A stretch of 38,174 bases of DNA from positions 1-38,174 of the forward strand of contig JAILEQ010000109.1 of the NCBI GenBank assembly GCA_024687305.1. The letters run 5' to 3'. Every line of letters begins with the position of its first letter. The first letter of the stretch is position 1. Made by a program: the position numbers and the translations under genes. The notes under the pieces are model-generated. The model worked only from the letters and a program-made list of their open reading frames with translations, did not search any database and was not told the DNA's origin. The DNA is from Lachnospiraceae bacterium (lineage in GTDB: Bacteria; Bacillota; Clostridia; Lachnospirales; Lachnospiraceae). Below, one piece after another: positions 7,237 through 14,424 of the stretch.

Positions 7237-8655
7237 ATGAAAGTCAAAGAAAACGAATACATCACAAATAACAGATCACTGTTTAAAAAGCTGCTGGATG
7301 AGCTTCTCAGTGAGTTTGAATACGCTTCCGTTTTGGCCGTCAACGCTTCCGGAAAGACGTATTCGGTATCGAGAAACGGTATAAACATATCTGCAGACAG
7401 TCGTATGTCCGTTCAAAGAGGTTTTACCGTAAAGGTTTATTCCGACGGATGTTTCGCCGAATATTCGGGAAATGCGATAAGCGAAGACGGCATAAAGGAT
7501 ATCATTGCCACGATCAAAAATGATCTTTTGGCGCTTTCAAAAGATCGCTGCAAATCATCGTACGATCTTCCCGATGACGATCAAATCGTATTTGACAAAA
7601 GTACCGAATATGAGATCGACCCCGAAGAAATGGGCGATGAAGCCATAATAAACAAGCTCAAAAGGATGCACGAAGAAGGGCTTAAAAAGGACGATCGCAT
7701 AATAGACTGCTTTACCAGATATACATATCAGAAGTATTCTAAACTCTTTTTATCCAAAAATCGTGACATGGTTCAGAACGTTATGTGGGGAGTGGCCTGC
7801 GTGATCGCATTATCTGCCAAAGGAGAGGAGATCAAGCAGTCTTACAGGCCGGTTTCTTTACTCGGCGGTGCGGAAATATTTAAAGAGATGGATACTCTTA
7901 CCGATTCTGCGGTAAAAGAAGCGATCGAACTTATAGACAGCGAACCCCTTAAACCCGGAACATATGAATGTATCTGTTCACCCGAGACGACCGGAATGAT
8001 CGTTCATGAAGCATTCGGTCACGGCGTTGAAATGGATATGTTTGTAAAGGACAGAGCACTCGCTCAAAGTTACATGGGCGAATATGTGGCATCTCCTCTT
8101 ATTACCATGCATGACGGTAACAAAGTCGACGATACAGCCACATTTTTCTTTGATGATGAAGGTACGCTCGCACAGGATACGGTCATCATCGATAAAGGAA
8201 TACTGAAAGCCGGAATAAGCGATCTGCAGTCTGCAAAAGCGCTCGGAACAAAGCCTACCGGAAACGGAAGACGCCAGGATTATACCAGAAAAGCTTATAC
8301 ACGTATGACCAATACATATTTCGAGCCCGGAGCCGATAAGCTCGAAGACATGATCGCTTCCGTTAAAGACGGCCTTTATCTTGAGAGCCCTTCGTCGGGA
8401 ATGGAAGATCCCAAGAACTGGGGCATACAGTGTATGGTAAGCGTTGCAAGAGAGATAAAGGACGGCAAGTTTACCGGAAAGATTTTTTCCCCGATCATTT
8501 TAACGGGATATGTACCGGATCTTCTTAAGTCCATAACGATGGTTTCGGACACTCTGGATATTATGGGTTCGGGATATTGCGGAAAAGGACATAAAGAATG
8601 GGTTAAAGTTTCGGACGGCGGCCCTTACATTAAAGCAACAATAAATTTAGGCTAG
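7237..8655 (+). CDS. tldD: TldD metalloprotease subunit
   Basis: A 472-residue member of the TldD/PmbA family. Established members form a TldD-TldE heterodimer with a zinc site in TldD. They degrade unfolded peptides and trim precursors such as microcin B17, and they affect the antitoxin CcdA. The zinc motif HEAFGH (HExxxH) is present at 257-262, followed by a conserved C-terminal region with PTGNGRRQDYTRKAYTRMTN near residue 340. There is no signal peptide, so it should be cytoplasmic. It starts 12 bases after mtnN and is followed 8 bases later by its partner gene. The position between mtnN and luxS, upstream of a radical SAM gene, makes peptide processing worth considering. Confidence 0.92.
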   Translation: MKVKENEYITNNRSLFKKLLDELLSEFEYASVLAVNASGKTYSVSRNGINISADSRMSVQRGFTVKVYSDGCFAEYSGNAISEDGIKDIIATIKNDLLALSKDRCKSSYDLPDDDQIVFDKSTEYEIDPEEMGDEAIINKLKRMHEEGLKKDDRIIDCFTRYTYQKYSKLFLSKNRDMVQNVMWGVACVIALSAKGEEIKQSYRPVSLLGGAEIFKEMDTLTDSAVKEAIELIDSEPLKPGTYECICSPETTGMIVHEAFGHGVEMDMFVKDRALAQSYMGEYVASPLITMHDGNKVDDTATFFFDDEGTLAQDTVIIDKGILKAGISDLQSAKALGTKPTGNGRRQDYTRKAYTRMTNTYFEPGADKLEDMIASVKDGLYLESPSSGMEDPKNWGIQCMVSVAREIKDGKFTGKIFSPIILTGYVPDLLKSITMVSDTLDIMGSGYCGKGHKEWVKVSDGGPYIKATINLG

Positions 8656-8663
8656 GAAAGATT

Positions 8664-9935
8664 ATGGAAAGATATATTGATTTACTTAAAAGCTGCGGAG
8701 CGGATATCTGGTTTATCAAAGAAAAGTCGGTTTATTCCAATGAACTGTTTTTTATAAAGAAAAAACTTGATATGCGCCGTATCAACAATTCAAAGGATTC
8801 GGTCATCACAGTATATTGCGACAAAGAGATCGACGGCAAAAAGATGCGCGGAAGAAGTGATATCATCGTGGCCGACACAATGAGCGACGAAGAGATCAAA
8901 AAGATGATAAAGGACGCTTTATATGCGGCTTCTTTCTCCCTCAATCCTTTCTTTGAGCTTCCCGCACCCGAGGTAAGCGAAACGGTAATAAGCAAAAGCG
9001 CTCTTAACGATGTGGATTTTTCAAAGATCGCGGATATGTTTGCCGATGCCGCATATGAAGCGGATAACGACAAGGAATCGTTCATCAATTCACTTGAGAT
9101 ATTCGTTGAAGAGCACAAGGTACATATGCGGGGATCGACGGGTACCGATGTTTCTTATGTTAAAAGACTGGTGAACGGTGAGATCATCACTCAGTGTAAG
9201 TCGTTGCAGGACGTTGAGACATACGAACAGTTCGCTTATGACGATCTTTCGATCGACGATTTTAAGCGTCTTATAAAGAACACTTTAAAGCATACAAAAG
9301 ACAGGTCGTTTGCAAAGGATAAACCGAAGACCGGTGTGAGCGATGTGATAATCTCCGATGCTCATATGCCCGAGCTTATGTCTTTCTACTTTGCGCGCGG
9401 CGATGCATCGATGATCTATCCCAAATATTCCAACTATAAGATCGGTCTTAATGTTCAGGGCGATGATGTAAAGGGCGATAAGTTAAACATCATGTTTGAG
9501 CCCATGGATCCTTTTAACGGTGAAGGCATAAAGATGATCGAAAGACCTTTCCTTGAAGACGGAGTGGTAAAGACCATCTGCGGCAATCAAAGACATTCAT
9601 ATTATCTTGGAATTCCGCAGATAGGATCGTACAACAAAGGAAAGATGCCGGCCGGAAAAGTATCCTTGGATGACATGAAGAAAGACTGCATATACGTTGT
9701 AAACTTCTCGTCATTTGAGACAAGCGAGATGGACGGCTCATTCAGAGGCGAGATAAGACTGGCATACGGATACGATAAAGACGGTAATGAATCGCTCATT
9801 ACAGGCGGTTCCGTAAACGGAAGCCTTCTTAAGAGTCAGAAAGATTTTTGTTTTTCAAAAGAGATGCAGAATCTCGACAATTATATAGGACCTTTGGCGG
9901 TTAAGTTAAAAGGTGTGAATATCGGAGGAGAATAA
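8664..9935 (+). CDS. pmbA: TldE/PmbA, non-catalytic partner of TldD
   Basis: A 423-residue protein of the TldE/PmbA branch. As expected for this branch it lacks the HExxxH zinc motif of TldD, while keeping the family fold: an N-terminal segment with a VKRLVNGE-type turn, then a C-terminal beta-rich region including SSFETSEMDGSFRGEIRLAY (residues about 351-370) and GGSVNGSLLKS. Established family members pair with TldD to form the active protease chamber and position the substrate peptide. The gene lies 8 bases after tldD and its stop codon is immediately followed by the luxS start, so these genes are strongly coupled. Confidence 0.9.
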   Translation: MERYIDLLKSCGADIWFIKEKSVYSNELFFIKKKLDMRRINNSKDSVITVYCDKEIDGKKMRGRSDIIVADTMSDEEIKKMIKDALYAASFSLNPFFELPAPEVSETVISKSALNDVDFSKIADMFADAAYEADNDKESFINSLEIFVEEHKVHMRGSTGTDVSYVKRLVNGEIITQCKSLQDVETYEQFAYDDLSIDDFKRLIKNTLKHTKDRSFAKDKPKTGVSDVIISDAHMPELMSFYFARGDASMIYPKYSNYKIGLNVQGDDVKGDKLNIMFEPMDPFNGEGIKMIERPFLEDGVVKTICGNQRHSYYLGIPQIGSYNKGKMPAGKVSLDDMKKDCIYVVNFSSFETSEMDGSFRGEIRLAYGYDKDGNESLITGGSVNGSLLKSQKDFCFSKEMQNLDNYIGPLAVKLKGVNIGGE

Positions 9936-10415
9936 ATGGAAAAAATTGCAAGTTTTACTATCGATCATATCAAGCTTCAGCCCGGTGTATATGTTTCCAG
10001 AAAAGATCATATCGGCGCCGAGACGGTTACCACTTTTGATATCAGGATGACCTCACCCAATGAGGAGCCGGTCATGAATACGGCAGAGATCCACACGATG
10101 GAGCATCTCGGAGCCACTTTTTTAAGAAACGATCCGGAGTGGAAAGAAAGAGTAATCTATTTTGGACCCATGGGATGTCGAACCGGTTTTTACCTTTTGC
10201 TCGCAGGTGATCTTGAGAGCAAGGATATCGTCGATCTTGTAAGATCGATGTATAAGTTCATGGCCGAATTTGAAGGTGCTGTGCCCGGAGCAAGCCCCAA
10301 GGACTGCGGAAATTACCTTGATATGAATCTTGGTATGGCCAAATTCCTTTCAAAAAAGTTTTATGACGGAGTGCTTAAGAACATAGGCCCCGACAGACTT
10401 ATTTATCCTGTATAA
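9936..10415 (+). CDS. luxS: S-ribosylhomocysteine lyase (AI-2 synthase)
   Basis: Cleaves S-ribosylhomocysteine to homocysteine and 4,5-dihydroxy-2,3-pentanedione, the precursor of the autoinducer AI-2. The 159-residue length is standard. The metal-site motif HTMEHLGATFLRN supplies H53 and H57 plus the catalytic E56. C81 in GPMGCRTGFY is the second catalytic residue, and C124 in KDCGNYLD is the third metal ligand. The start codon directly abuts the pmbA stop, with the GGAGGAG site inside pmbA's last codons. With mtnN upstream, this operon encodes the full two-step detoxification of S-adenosylhomocysteine. Confidence 0.96.
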   Translation: MEKIASFTIDHIKLQPGVYVSRKDHIGAETVTTFDIRMTSPNEEPVMNTAEIHTMEHLGATFLRNDPEWKERVIYFGPMGCRTGFYLLLAGDLESKDIVDLVRSMYKFMAEFEGAVPGASPKDCGNYLDMNLGMAKFLSKKFYDGVLKNIGPDRLIYPV

Positions 10416-10445
10416 ACAGATCATCCGATGTAAGGGGGAGTTACG

Positions 10446-11450
10446 ATGACGATTTCTTTGTGCATGATAGTAAAGAACGAAGAAAAGATATTAAGACGAT
10501 GTCTCGATTCGTTAAAAGGGATCTACGATGAAGCGATCATTGTGGATACCGGTTCCACGGACCAAACGAAAGCGATAGCGAAAGAGTACACCGATAAGGT
10601 GTACGATTTTGAGTGGGTGGACGATTTTTCCAAGGCACGCAATTTTGCGATGAGCAAAGCGACCTGCGATTACATTTACATGGCGGATGCCGATGAAGTG
10701 CTCGACGAAGAAAACAGAAAGAAATTTTTGCTTTTAAAGCAGGCACTTGACGGTGAAGTCGAAGTCGTTCAGATGAACTACGTAAATCAGCTCGGGAACG
10801 GAAGTGTCTACAATTTCGATAAAGAGCCCCGTGCCAAGCTTTATAAGCGTGAACGAAATTTTGTTTTCATAGACCCCATTCATGAAGTTGTAAGAGAACT
10901 TCCCGTAGTTTACGACAGTGACATAGATATTTGTCATATGCAGCAAGAAAATCACGCGGGACGAGATCTGCAGACATTTCGTAAGGCAATAGAAAGAGAC
11001 GGGATGTTAAGCGGCAGGCTTATCGATCTTTATGCGAGAGAACTTGTTATTTCGGGTAAGGACGAGGATTTTCTTCTTGCCGAAGAGTATTTTAAGAGCC
11101 TTGTCGATGACGGTGATCATTCGGAGGACATATTGCGTGCGGCTTATGTTGTGCTTGCGGAGTGTGCGCTTTTAAAAGGTGACAATAAAAACCTCACAAA
11201 GTACTCGCTAAAGGATATCGCAAGCGGCGGATGCGCAGAAATGTGCTGTATTCTGGGCGTTTATTTCGAAAAATGCGCGGATTACAATGAGTCGGCCATG
11301 TGGTATTATAATGCAAGATACGAAACGGAGCCTTTGTTAAACATAAGATCCAAAGGAGAGATACCGCTTAAAGGTCTTATAAGGATCATGAGTCTTCTTG
11401 ATCAGGAAGATATGGTAAGGTTTTATACAGACGAACTTGAATCTTTATAA
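10446..11450 (+). CDS. Family 2 glycosyltransferase with C-terminal helical repeats
   Basis: A 334-residue protein with an N-terminal GT2 (GT-A) domain. It opens ISLCMIVKNEEKILRRCLDS, has IIVDTGSTDQT near residue 33, and a DAD motif in YMADADEVLDEE near residue 80 for the metal-bound nucleotide sugar. Residues from about 190 to the end are helical and TPR-like. This architecture is shared by SunS-like S-glycosyltransferases that modify peptides and by many uncharacterised clostridial enzymes. No transmembrane helix is visible, so it acts in the cytoplasm. It follows luxS by 30 bases with an AAGGGGGAG site and precedes the radical SAM gene by 13 bases. A role in glycosylating the Cys/Ser-rich tail protein encoded downstream is an inference; a cell-surface polysaccharide role is equally open. 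Confidence 0.82.
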   Translation: MTISLCMIVKNEEKILRRCLDSLKGIYDEAIIVDTGSTDQTKAIAKEYTDKVYDFEWVDDFSKARNFAMSKATCDYIYMADADEVLDEENRKKFLLLKQALDGEVEVVQMNYVNQLGNGSVYNFDKEPRAKLYKRERNFVFIDPIHEVVRELPVVYDSDIDICHMQQENHAGRDLQTFRKAIERDGMLSGRLIDLYARELVISGKDEDFLLAEEYFKSLVDDGDHSEDILRAAYVVLAECALLKGDNKNLTKYSLKDIASGGCAEMCCILGVYFEKCADYNESAMWYYNARYETEPLLNIRSKGEIPLKGLIRIMSLLDQEDMVRFYTDELESL

Positions 11451-11463
11451 AGGGGAGTTTTAC

Positions 11464-12840
11464 ATGTCGGTAAAGAAAAAAGTTATCAAGTATATGCAAA
11501 ACGACTTTAAAGAAGTCATGCATACAACGCTCAATCCCGAAGGACCCGGTGTTGTGCGTATCCATCTTGTGCCCCCGTCATACGATGACGGAGAGCTCGT
11601 TCCCAGCGTTGCGATAATAAACGGTCAGGATATCATTCCGGTTAACTATTCGTGGACAATAGTATTGGCTGAGTTTATCAAAGAAGTGAACAAATATCAC
11701 GGAATGGAAGTAAGCGACACCGATATTAAGAACATCATCAAAAATACCGCAAAAGCTGTTCGAAAAGTTTTCTTTTTACTGCCAACCTCGGTCATTAAAA
11801 AGGACATTTTTACGATAATGAACGCTTTTAAGCAGGTAGCTTACGGTGAGGAAGTTGACGAAGAGATCGGATACATGACAATGGGCGAATACGCACCTTT
11901 CATGAGGGCTCCTCACAGAATGGATATTCTTGTAAGCGCCATGACAAAGGACGGTCACTGGCATTGCAATCAGCAGTGTGTTCACTGTTATGCGGCCGGA
12001 CAGGTTCATGCCGAAGAAAAGGAACTTTCCACGGATGAGTGGATACAGATACTCGATAAGCTTCGCGAAATAGGCGTTCCCCAGGTAACTTTTACAGGCG
12101 GTGAACCTACCATGAGAGACGATCTTTTTACGCTCATTGATCATGCAAGATGGTTTGTTTCAAGACTTAACACAAACGGCATAAAGCTTACCAAGGAGTA
12201 TTGCGAGAAGTTAAGAGAAGTCGAGATCGACAGCGTCCAGATCACGTTTTATTCGTCGGACAAAGACATTCACAACAGGCTTGTCGGCGCCGATCAGTAC
12301 GACAATACGGTTAACGGCATAAAGAACGCTTTATCAAGCGATCTTAACTTAAGCATCAATACACCTTTGTGTACTGCAAATAAAGACTATGTTAAGACTC
12401 TGGAATTTTTGAAGGATCTCGGAGTCACATACGTTACATGTTCGGGTCTTATCACGACGGGTAACGCAACAACGGAGACTTCCGAGCAGCTTCAGCTTTC
12501 AACGGATGAAATAAAGACGATACTTGCCGATGCGACAAAGTATTGCTTTGAAAACGGAATGGAGATAAACTTCACTTCACCCGGATGGATCGAGAACGAG
12601 TTCTTTGAAGAGATCGGTATCGATATTCCAAACTGCGGAGCATGCCTTTCAAATATGGCGGTTACTCCCAGCGGAAACGTCGTTCCCTGCCAGAGCTGGC
12701 TTTCGGGAAGCGTTTTGGGAAACATCTTGACGGATGAATGGAGCGATATCTGGAACAGTGATAAATGCAAAGAAAGAAGAGAATTCTCTTCCGAGCTTTT
12801 AGGAAAATGTCCTTTAAGGAGGGAAAAGAATGAAAAATAA
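11464..12840 (+). CDS. Radical SAM protein with truncated SPASM-like C-terminus
   Basis: A 458-residue radical SAM enzyme. An N-terminal domain of about 155 residues precedes the barrel and could be a substrate-binding domain. The [4Fe-4S]-SAM motif CxxxCxxC is C168, C172, C175 (HCNQQCVHCYAAGQ). It is followed by the GGEPTMRDD SAM-binding segment. The C-terminus carries C391xxC394 and then a perfect C-x9-G-x4-C (C394 to C409), the signature that opens SPASM/Twitch domains. Later cysteines are C435 and C449, and the protein stops before the usual second cysteine cluster. The start at 11464 follows AAGGGGAG; the frame extends back to 11437, inside the upstream gene. It overlaps the DUF2207-like gene by 11 bases. 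Peptide or protein modification is the likely role; the substrate is inferred. Confidence 0.9.
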   Translation: MSVKKKVIKYMQNDFKEVMHTTLNPEGPGVVRIHLVPPSYDDGELVPSVAIINGQDIIPVNYSWTIVLAEFIKEVNKYHGMEVSDTDIKNIIKNTAKAVRKVFFLLPTSVIKKDIFTIMNAFKQVAYGEEVDEEIGYMTMGEYAPFMRAPHRMDILVSAMTKDGHWHCNQQCVHCYAAGQVHAEEKELSTDEWIQILDKLREIGVPQVTFTGGEPTMRDDLFTLIDHARWFVSRLNTNGIKLTKEYCEKLREVEIDSVQITFYSSDKDIHNRLVGADQYDNTVNGIKNALSSDLNLSINTPLCTANKDYVKTLEFLKDLGVTYVTCSGLITTGNATTETSEQLQLSTDEIKTILADATKYCFENGMEINFTSPGWIENEFFEEIGIDIPNCGACLSNMAVTPSGNVVPCQSWLSGSVLGNILTDEWSDIWNSDKCKERREFSSELLGKCPLRREKNEK

Positions 12841-14140
12841 AATAACTCTTCTCCTGTATTCAACCATTTTTGCCGTACTCTTCTCACTCTGTACGTTAAA
12901 GAGCTATGCATCGGGTCCCACCGATGAGATAGAAGAGTACAACATGACGATCGATGTACTTGATGACGGTACCGTAAGCATCGATTACCATATCGACTGG
13001 CTTGTGCTCGATTCCGATGAATTAGGTCCCGTTGAGTGGCTGCAGATAGGTATTCCGAACAATCACTATATTTCCATGACGGCTTTGTCGGATAACATTT
13101 CAAGCATAGACTACAGTTCCGACAGCTACGGATATTATGCCAGAGTCGATTTTTATGAGAAGTATTACGAGGGCGAGCATGTAGTCTTCGATTACAATGT
13201 CGTGATGGATTATCTTTATGAGGTAGATAAGTTTACCGAAGGTGAGACTGTATACTATTTCGCTCCCGGCTGGTTTGACGGCATTGAGACGAAGTCGATG
13301 ACTATAAGATGGAATGCCGAAAATGCGATAAGCTGGACTCCGAACTGTCTTAATAAAGAGGGATATCTTACGTGGGAACAAAGCCTTGGATCGGGTGATA
13401 CTTTGGAAGTAAGCGTAACCTATCCGACCGATGCTTATTCGTTTGATACTACCAAGAACGACCCGTCGGAATATGAGAATTATTACGACGACTATTCCGA
13501 TGATTACTATGGCGAGTATGACAGTTACGATTCGGATAACATATTCGACAAGAATCCTCTGATGATGGTGCTTGGAGTCATCGTCTCCCTTATAGGTGGC
13601 GTGTTTGCATTGCTGATAGGCTGCTGGCCCATATTGCTCATCGTATTTATAGTATATAAGGCCGGTAAAGGTTTTAAACCCGCTGCACCCACCACCAGAA
13701 AAGAGATCAAAAGAACTCTTATCAAATACTATCCTACGTGTCCGGGCTGCGGTGCCGCCCGTCCCGAAGGGAAAGATAAATGCGATTATTGCGGAAGATC
13801 GTTCATCGAATCCGAAGAGATCATCGAAGAGAAGGACATTCCCAATCCTACGCAGTATTCGACTGAAGGTACGTACAAATATCACGATAACTCCGCTATC
13901 AGAGTTCATGTGGTAAATATACCGGTTGTTACATCCAGACCGTCGTCAAGTTCGTCACATCGCAGTTCATGTGCGCACAGCTCTTGTGCTCACAGTTCCT
14001 GCGCCTGTGCTCACTCATGTGCCTGCGCCTGTGCCTGTGCCTGTGCCGGAGGCGGAAGAGCGGGATGTTCCAAGAAAGACTTCTACAACACGGGTCTTAA
14101 ACTTAAACAGCTTGAACTTAAAAAGAAATACAGGAAATAA
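12830..14140 (+). CDS. DUF2207-like membrane protein with zinc ribbon and Cys-rich tail; candidate radical SAM substrate
   Basis: A 436-residue protein. It has a signal peptide (residues 1 to about 27, ending SYA), an extracytoplasmic beta-rich region (about 30-205) resembling DUF2207, an acidic Tyr/Asp linker (212-236), and one or two close transmembrane segments (about 244-276). A cytoplasmic zinc ribbon with C304/C307 and C318/C321 follows. From residue 371 the sequence is Ser-rich, then a Cys/Ala/His/Ser tail with ten cysteines between 381 and 413, including five consecutive Cys-Ala pairs. It ends in GGGRAGCSKKDFY and a basic helix. The AAGGAGGG site lies inside the radical SAM gene, and the genes overlap by 11 bases. 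The tail could be the target of that enzyme, or a metal-binding segment. If a second TM helix is present, tail location would need re-examination. Confidence 0.8.
   Translation: MKNKITLLLYSTIFAVLFSLCTLKSYASGPTDEIEEYNMTIDVLDDGTVSIDYHIDWLVLDSDELGPVEWLQIGIPNNHYISMTALSDNISSIDYSSDSYGYYARVDFYEKYYEGEHVVFDYNVVMDYLYEVDKFTEGETVYYFAPGWFDGIETKSMTIRWNAENAISWTPNCLNKEGYLTWEQSLGSGDTLEVSVTYPTDAYSFDTTKNDPSEYENYYDDYSDDYYGEYDSYDSDNIFDKNPLMMVLGVIVSLIGGVFALLIGCWPILLIVFIVYKAGKGFKPAAPTTRKEIKRTLIKYYPTCPGCGAARPEGKDKCDYCGRSFIESEEIIEEKDIPNPTQYSTEGTYKYHDNSAIRVHVVNIPVVTSRPSSSSSHRSSCAHSSCAHSSCACAHSCACACACACAGGGRAGCSKKDFYNTGLKLKQLELKKKYRK
14012..14047 (+). repeat. Hexanucleotide repeats encoding the Cys-Ala tail
   Basis: Within the DUF2207-like gene, TGTGCC/TGCGCC units are repeated in tandem, giving the alternating Cys-Ala codons. 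Units are nearly identical at the base level, so copy number could change by slippage in whole codon pairs without shifting the frame. Confidence 0.7.
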
Positions 14141-14145
14141 ACAAG

Positions 14146-14184
14146 GAGAGAGCGCCCAAAAAGGGCGCTCTCTCTTTCATTTTT
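14146..14184 (+). terminator. Strong terminator after the radical SAM operon
   Basis: A perfect 12-bp stem (GAGAGAGCGCCC at 14146-14157, complement at 14163-14174) with an AAAAA loop is followed by TTTCATTTTTTT. On the minus strand the hairpin is followed by a weaker T-rich stretch, so it could also end transcription of the small minus-strand ORF that converges on it. Confidence 0.9.
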
Positions 14185-14204
14185 TTACACTTTCGGATAT
14201 CTGT

Positions 14205-14273
14205 TTACTTGCCTTCGGCATGTGAACATTCTTCATAATACTCTTCCAAGAATTTAACTAATTTCTTTAACAT
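14205..14273 (-). CDS. 22-residue small ORF divergent from a LysR gene
   Basis: On the minus strand an ATG at 14273 opens a 22-codon frame ending in TAA at 14205-14207. A perfect GGAGG (minus strand, 14282-14286) lies 8 bases upstream of the ATG, as good a ribosome binding site as any in the window. The peptide begins MLKKLVKFLEEYYEE and continues with one Cys and one His before a terminal Lys. It would form an amphipathic helix. A TATAAT box lies upstream on the same strand at 14341-14346, although no good -35 is visible, and the terminator at 14146-14174 lies downstream. It is too short for family assignment. It could be a leader peptide, a small regulatory or membrane-associated peptide, or a signal precursor. 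Confidence 0.55.
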   Translation of the reverse strand: MLKKLVKFLEEYYEECSHAEGK

Positions 14274-14310
14274 ACCTGTCGCCTCCTTTGTTTGGTGCTT
14301 AACTGTGTGT

Positions 14311-14411
14311 TATCAGAATCGATTCATTTCTCTTTCTGAGATTATAGTACAACCGATTCGTTTTATGGTAAAATACATATAGTGAATATATGACGATACC
14401 TTTTAGGTATC
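14311..14411. promoter_or_regulatory. Divergent control region between small ORF and LysR gene
   Basis: This AT-rich stretch holds a perfect GAATCGATTC palindrome at 14316-14325, a related CGATTCGTTTT at about 14354, the minus-strand TATAAT at 14341-14346, and plus-strand TAAAAT at 14369-14374. A GATACC/GGTATC hairpin (14395-14411) sits just before the GGAGG of the LysR gene. LysR regulators commonly bind between themselves and a divergent target. Exact operators are not defined here. Confidence 0.45.
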
Positions 14412-14424
14412 ATGGAGGCAACCC

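Noticed and set aside
13100-13909. A 269-codon minus-strand open frame opposite the DUF2207-like gene
   Set aside because: It is an antisense shadow of a well-supported gene with signal peptide, membrane segment and zinc ribbon. No ribosome binding site or domain is seen on the minus strand.
13960-14050. CRISPR-like short repeats
   Set aside because: The repeats are coding hexamers without spacers; no cas genes are present.
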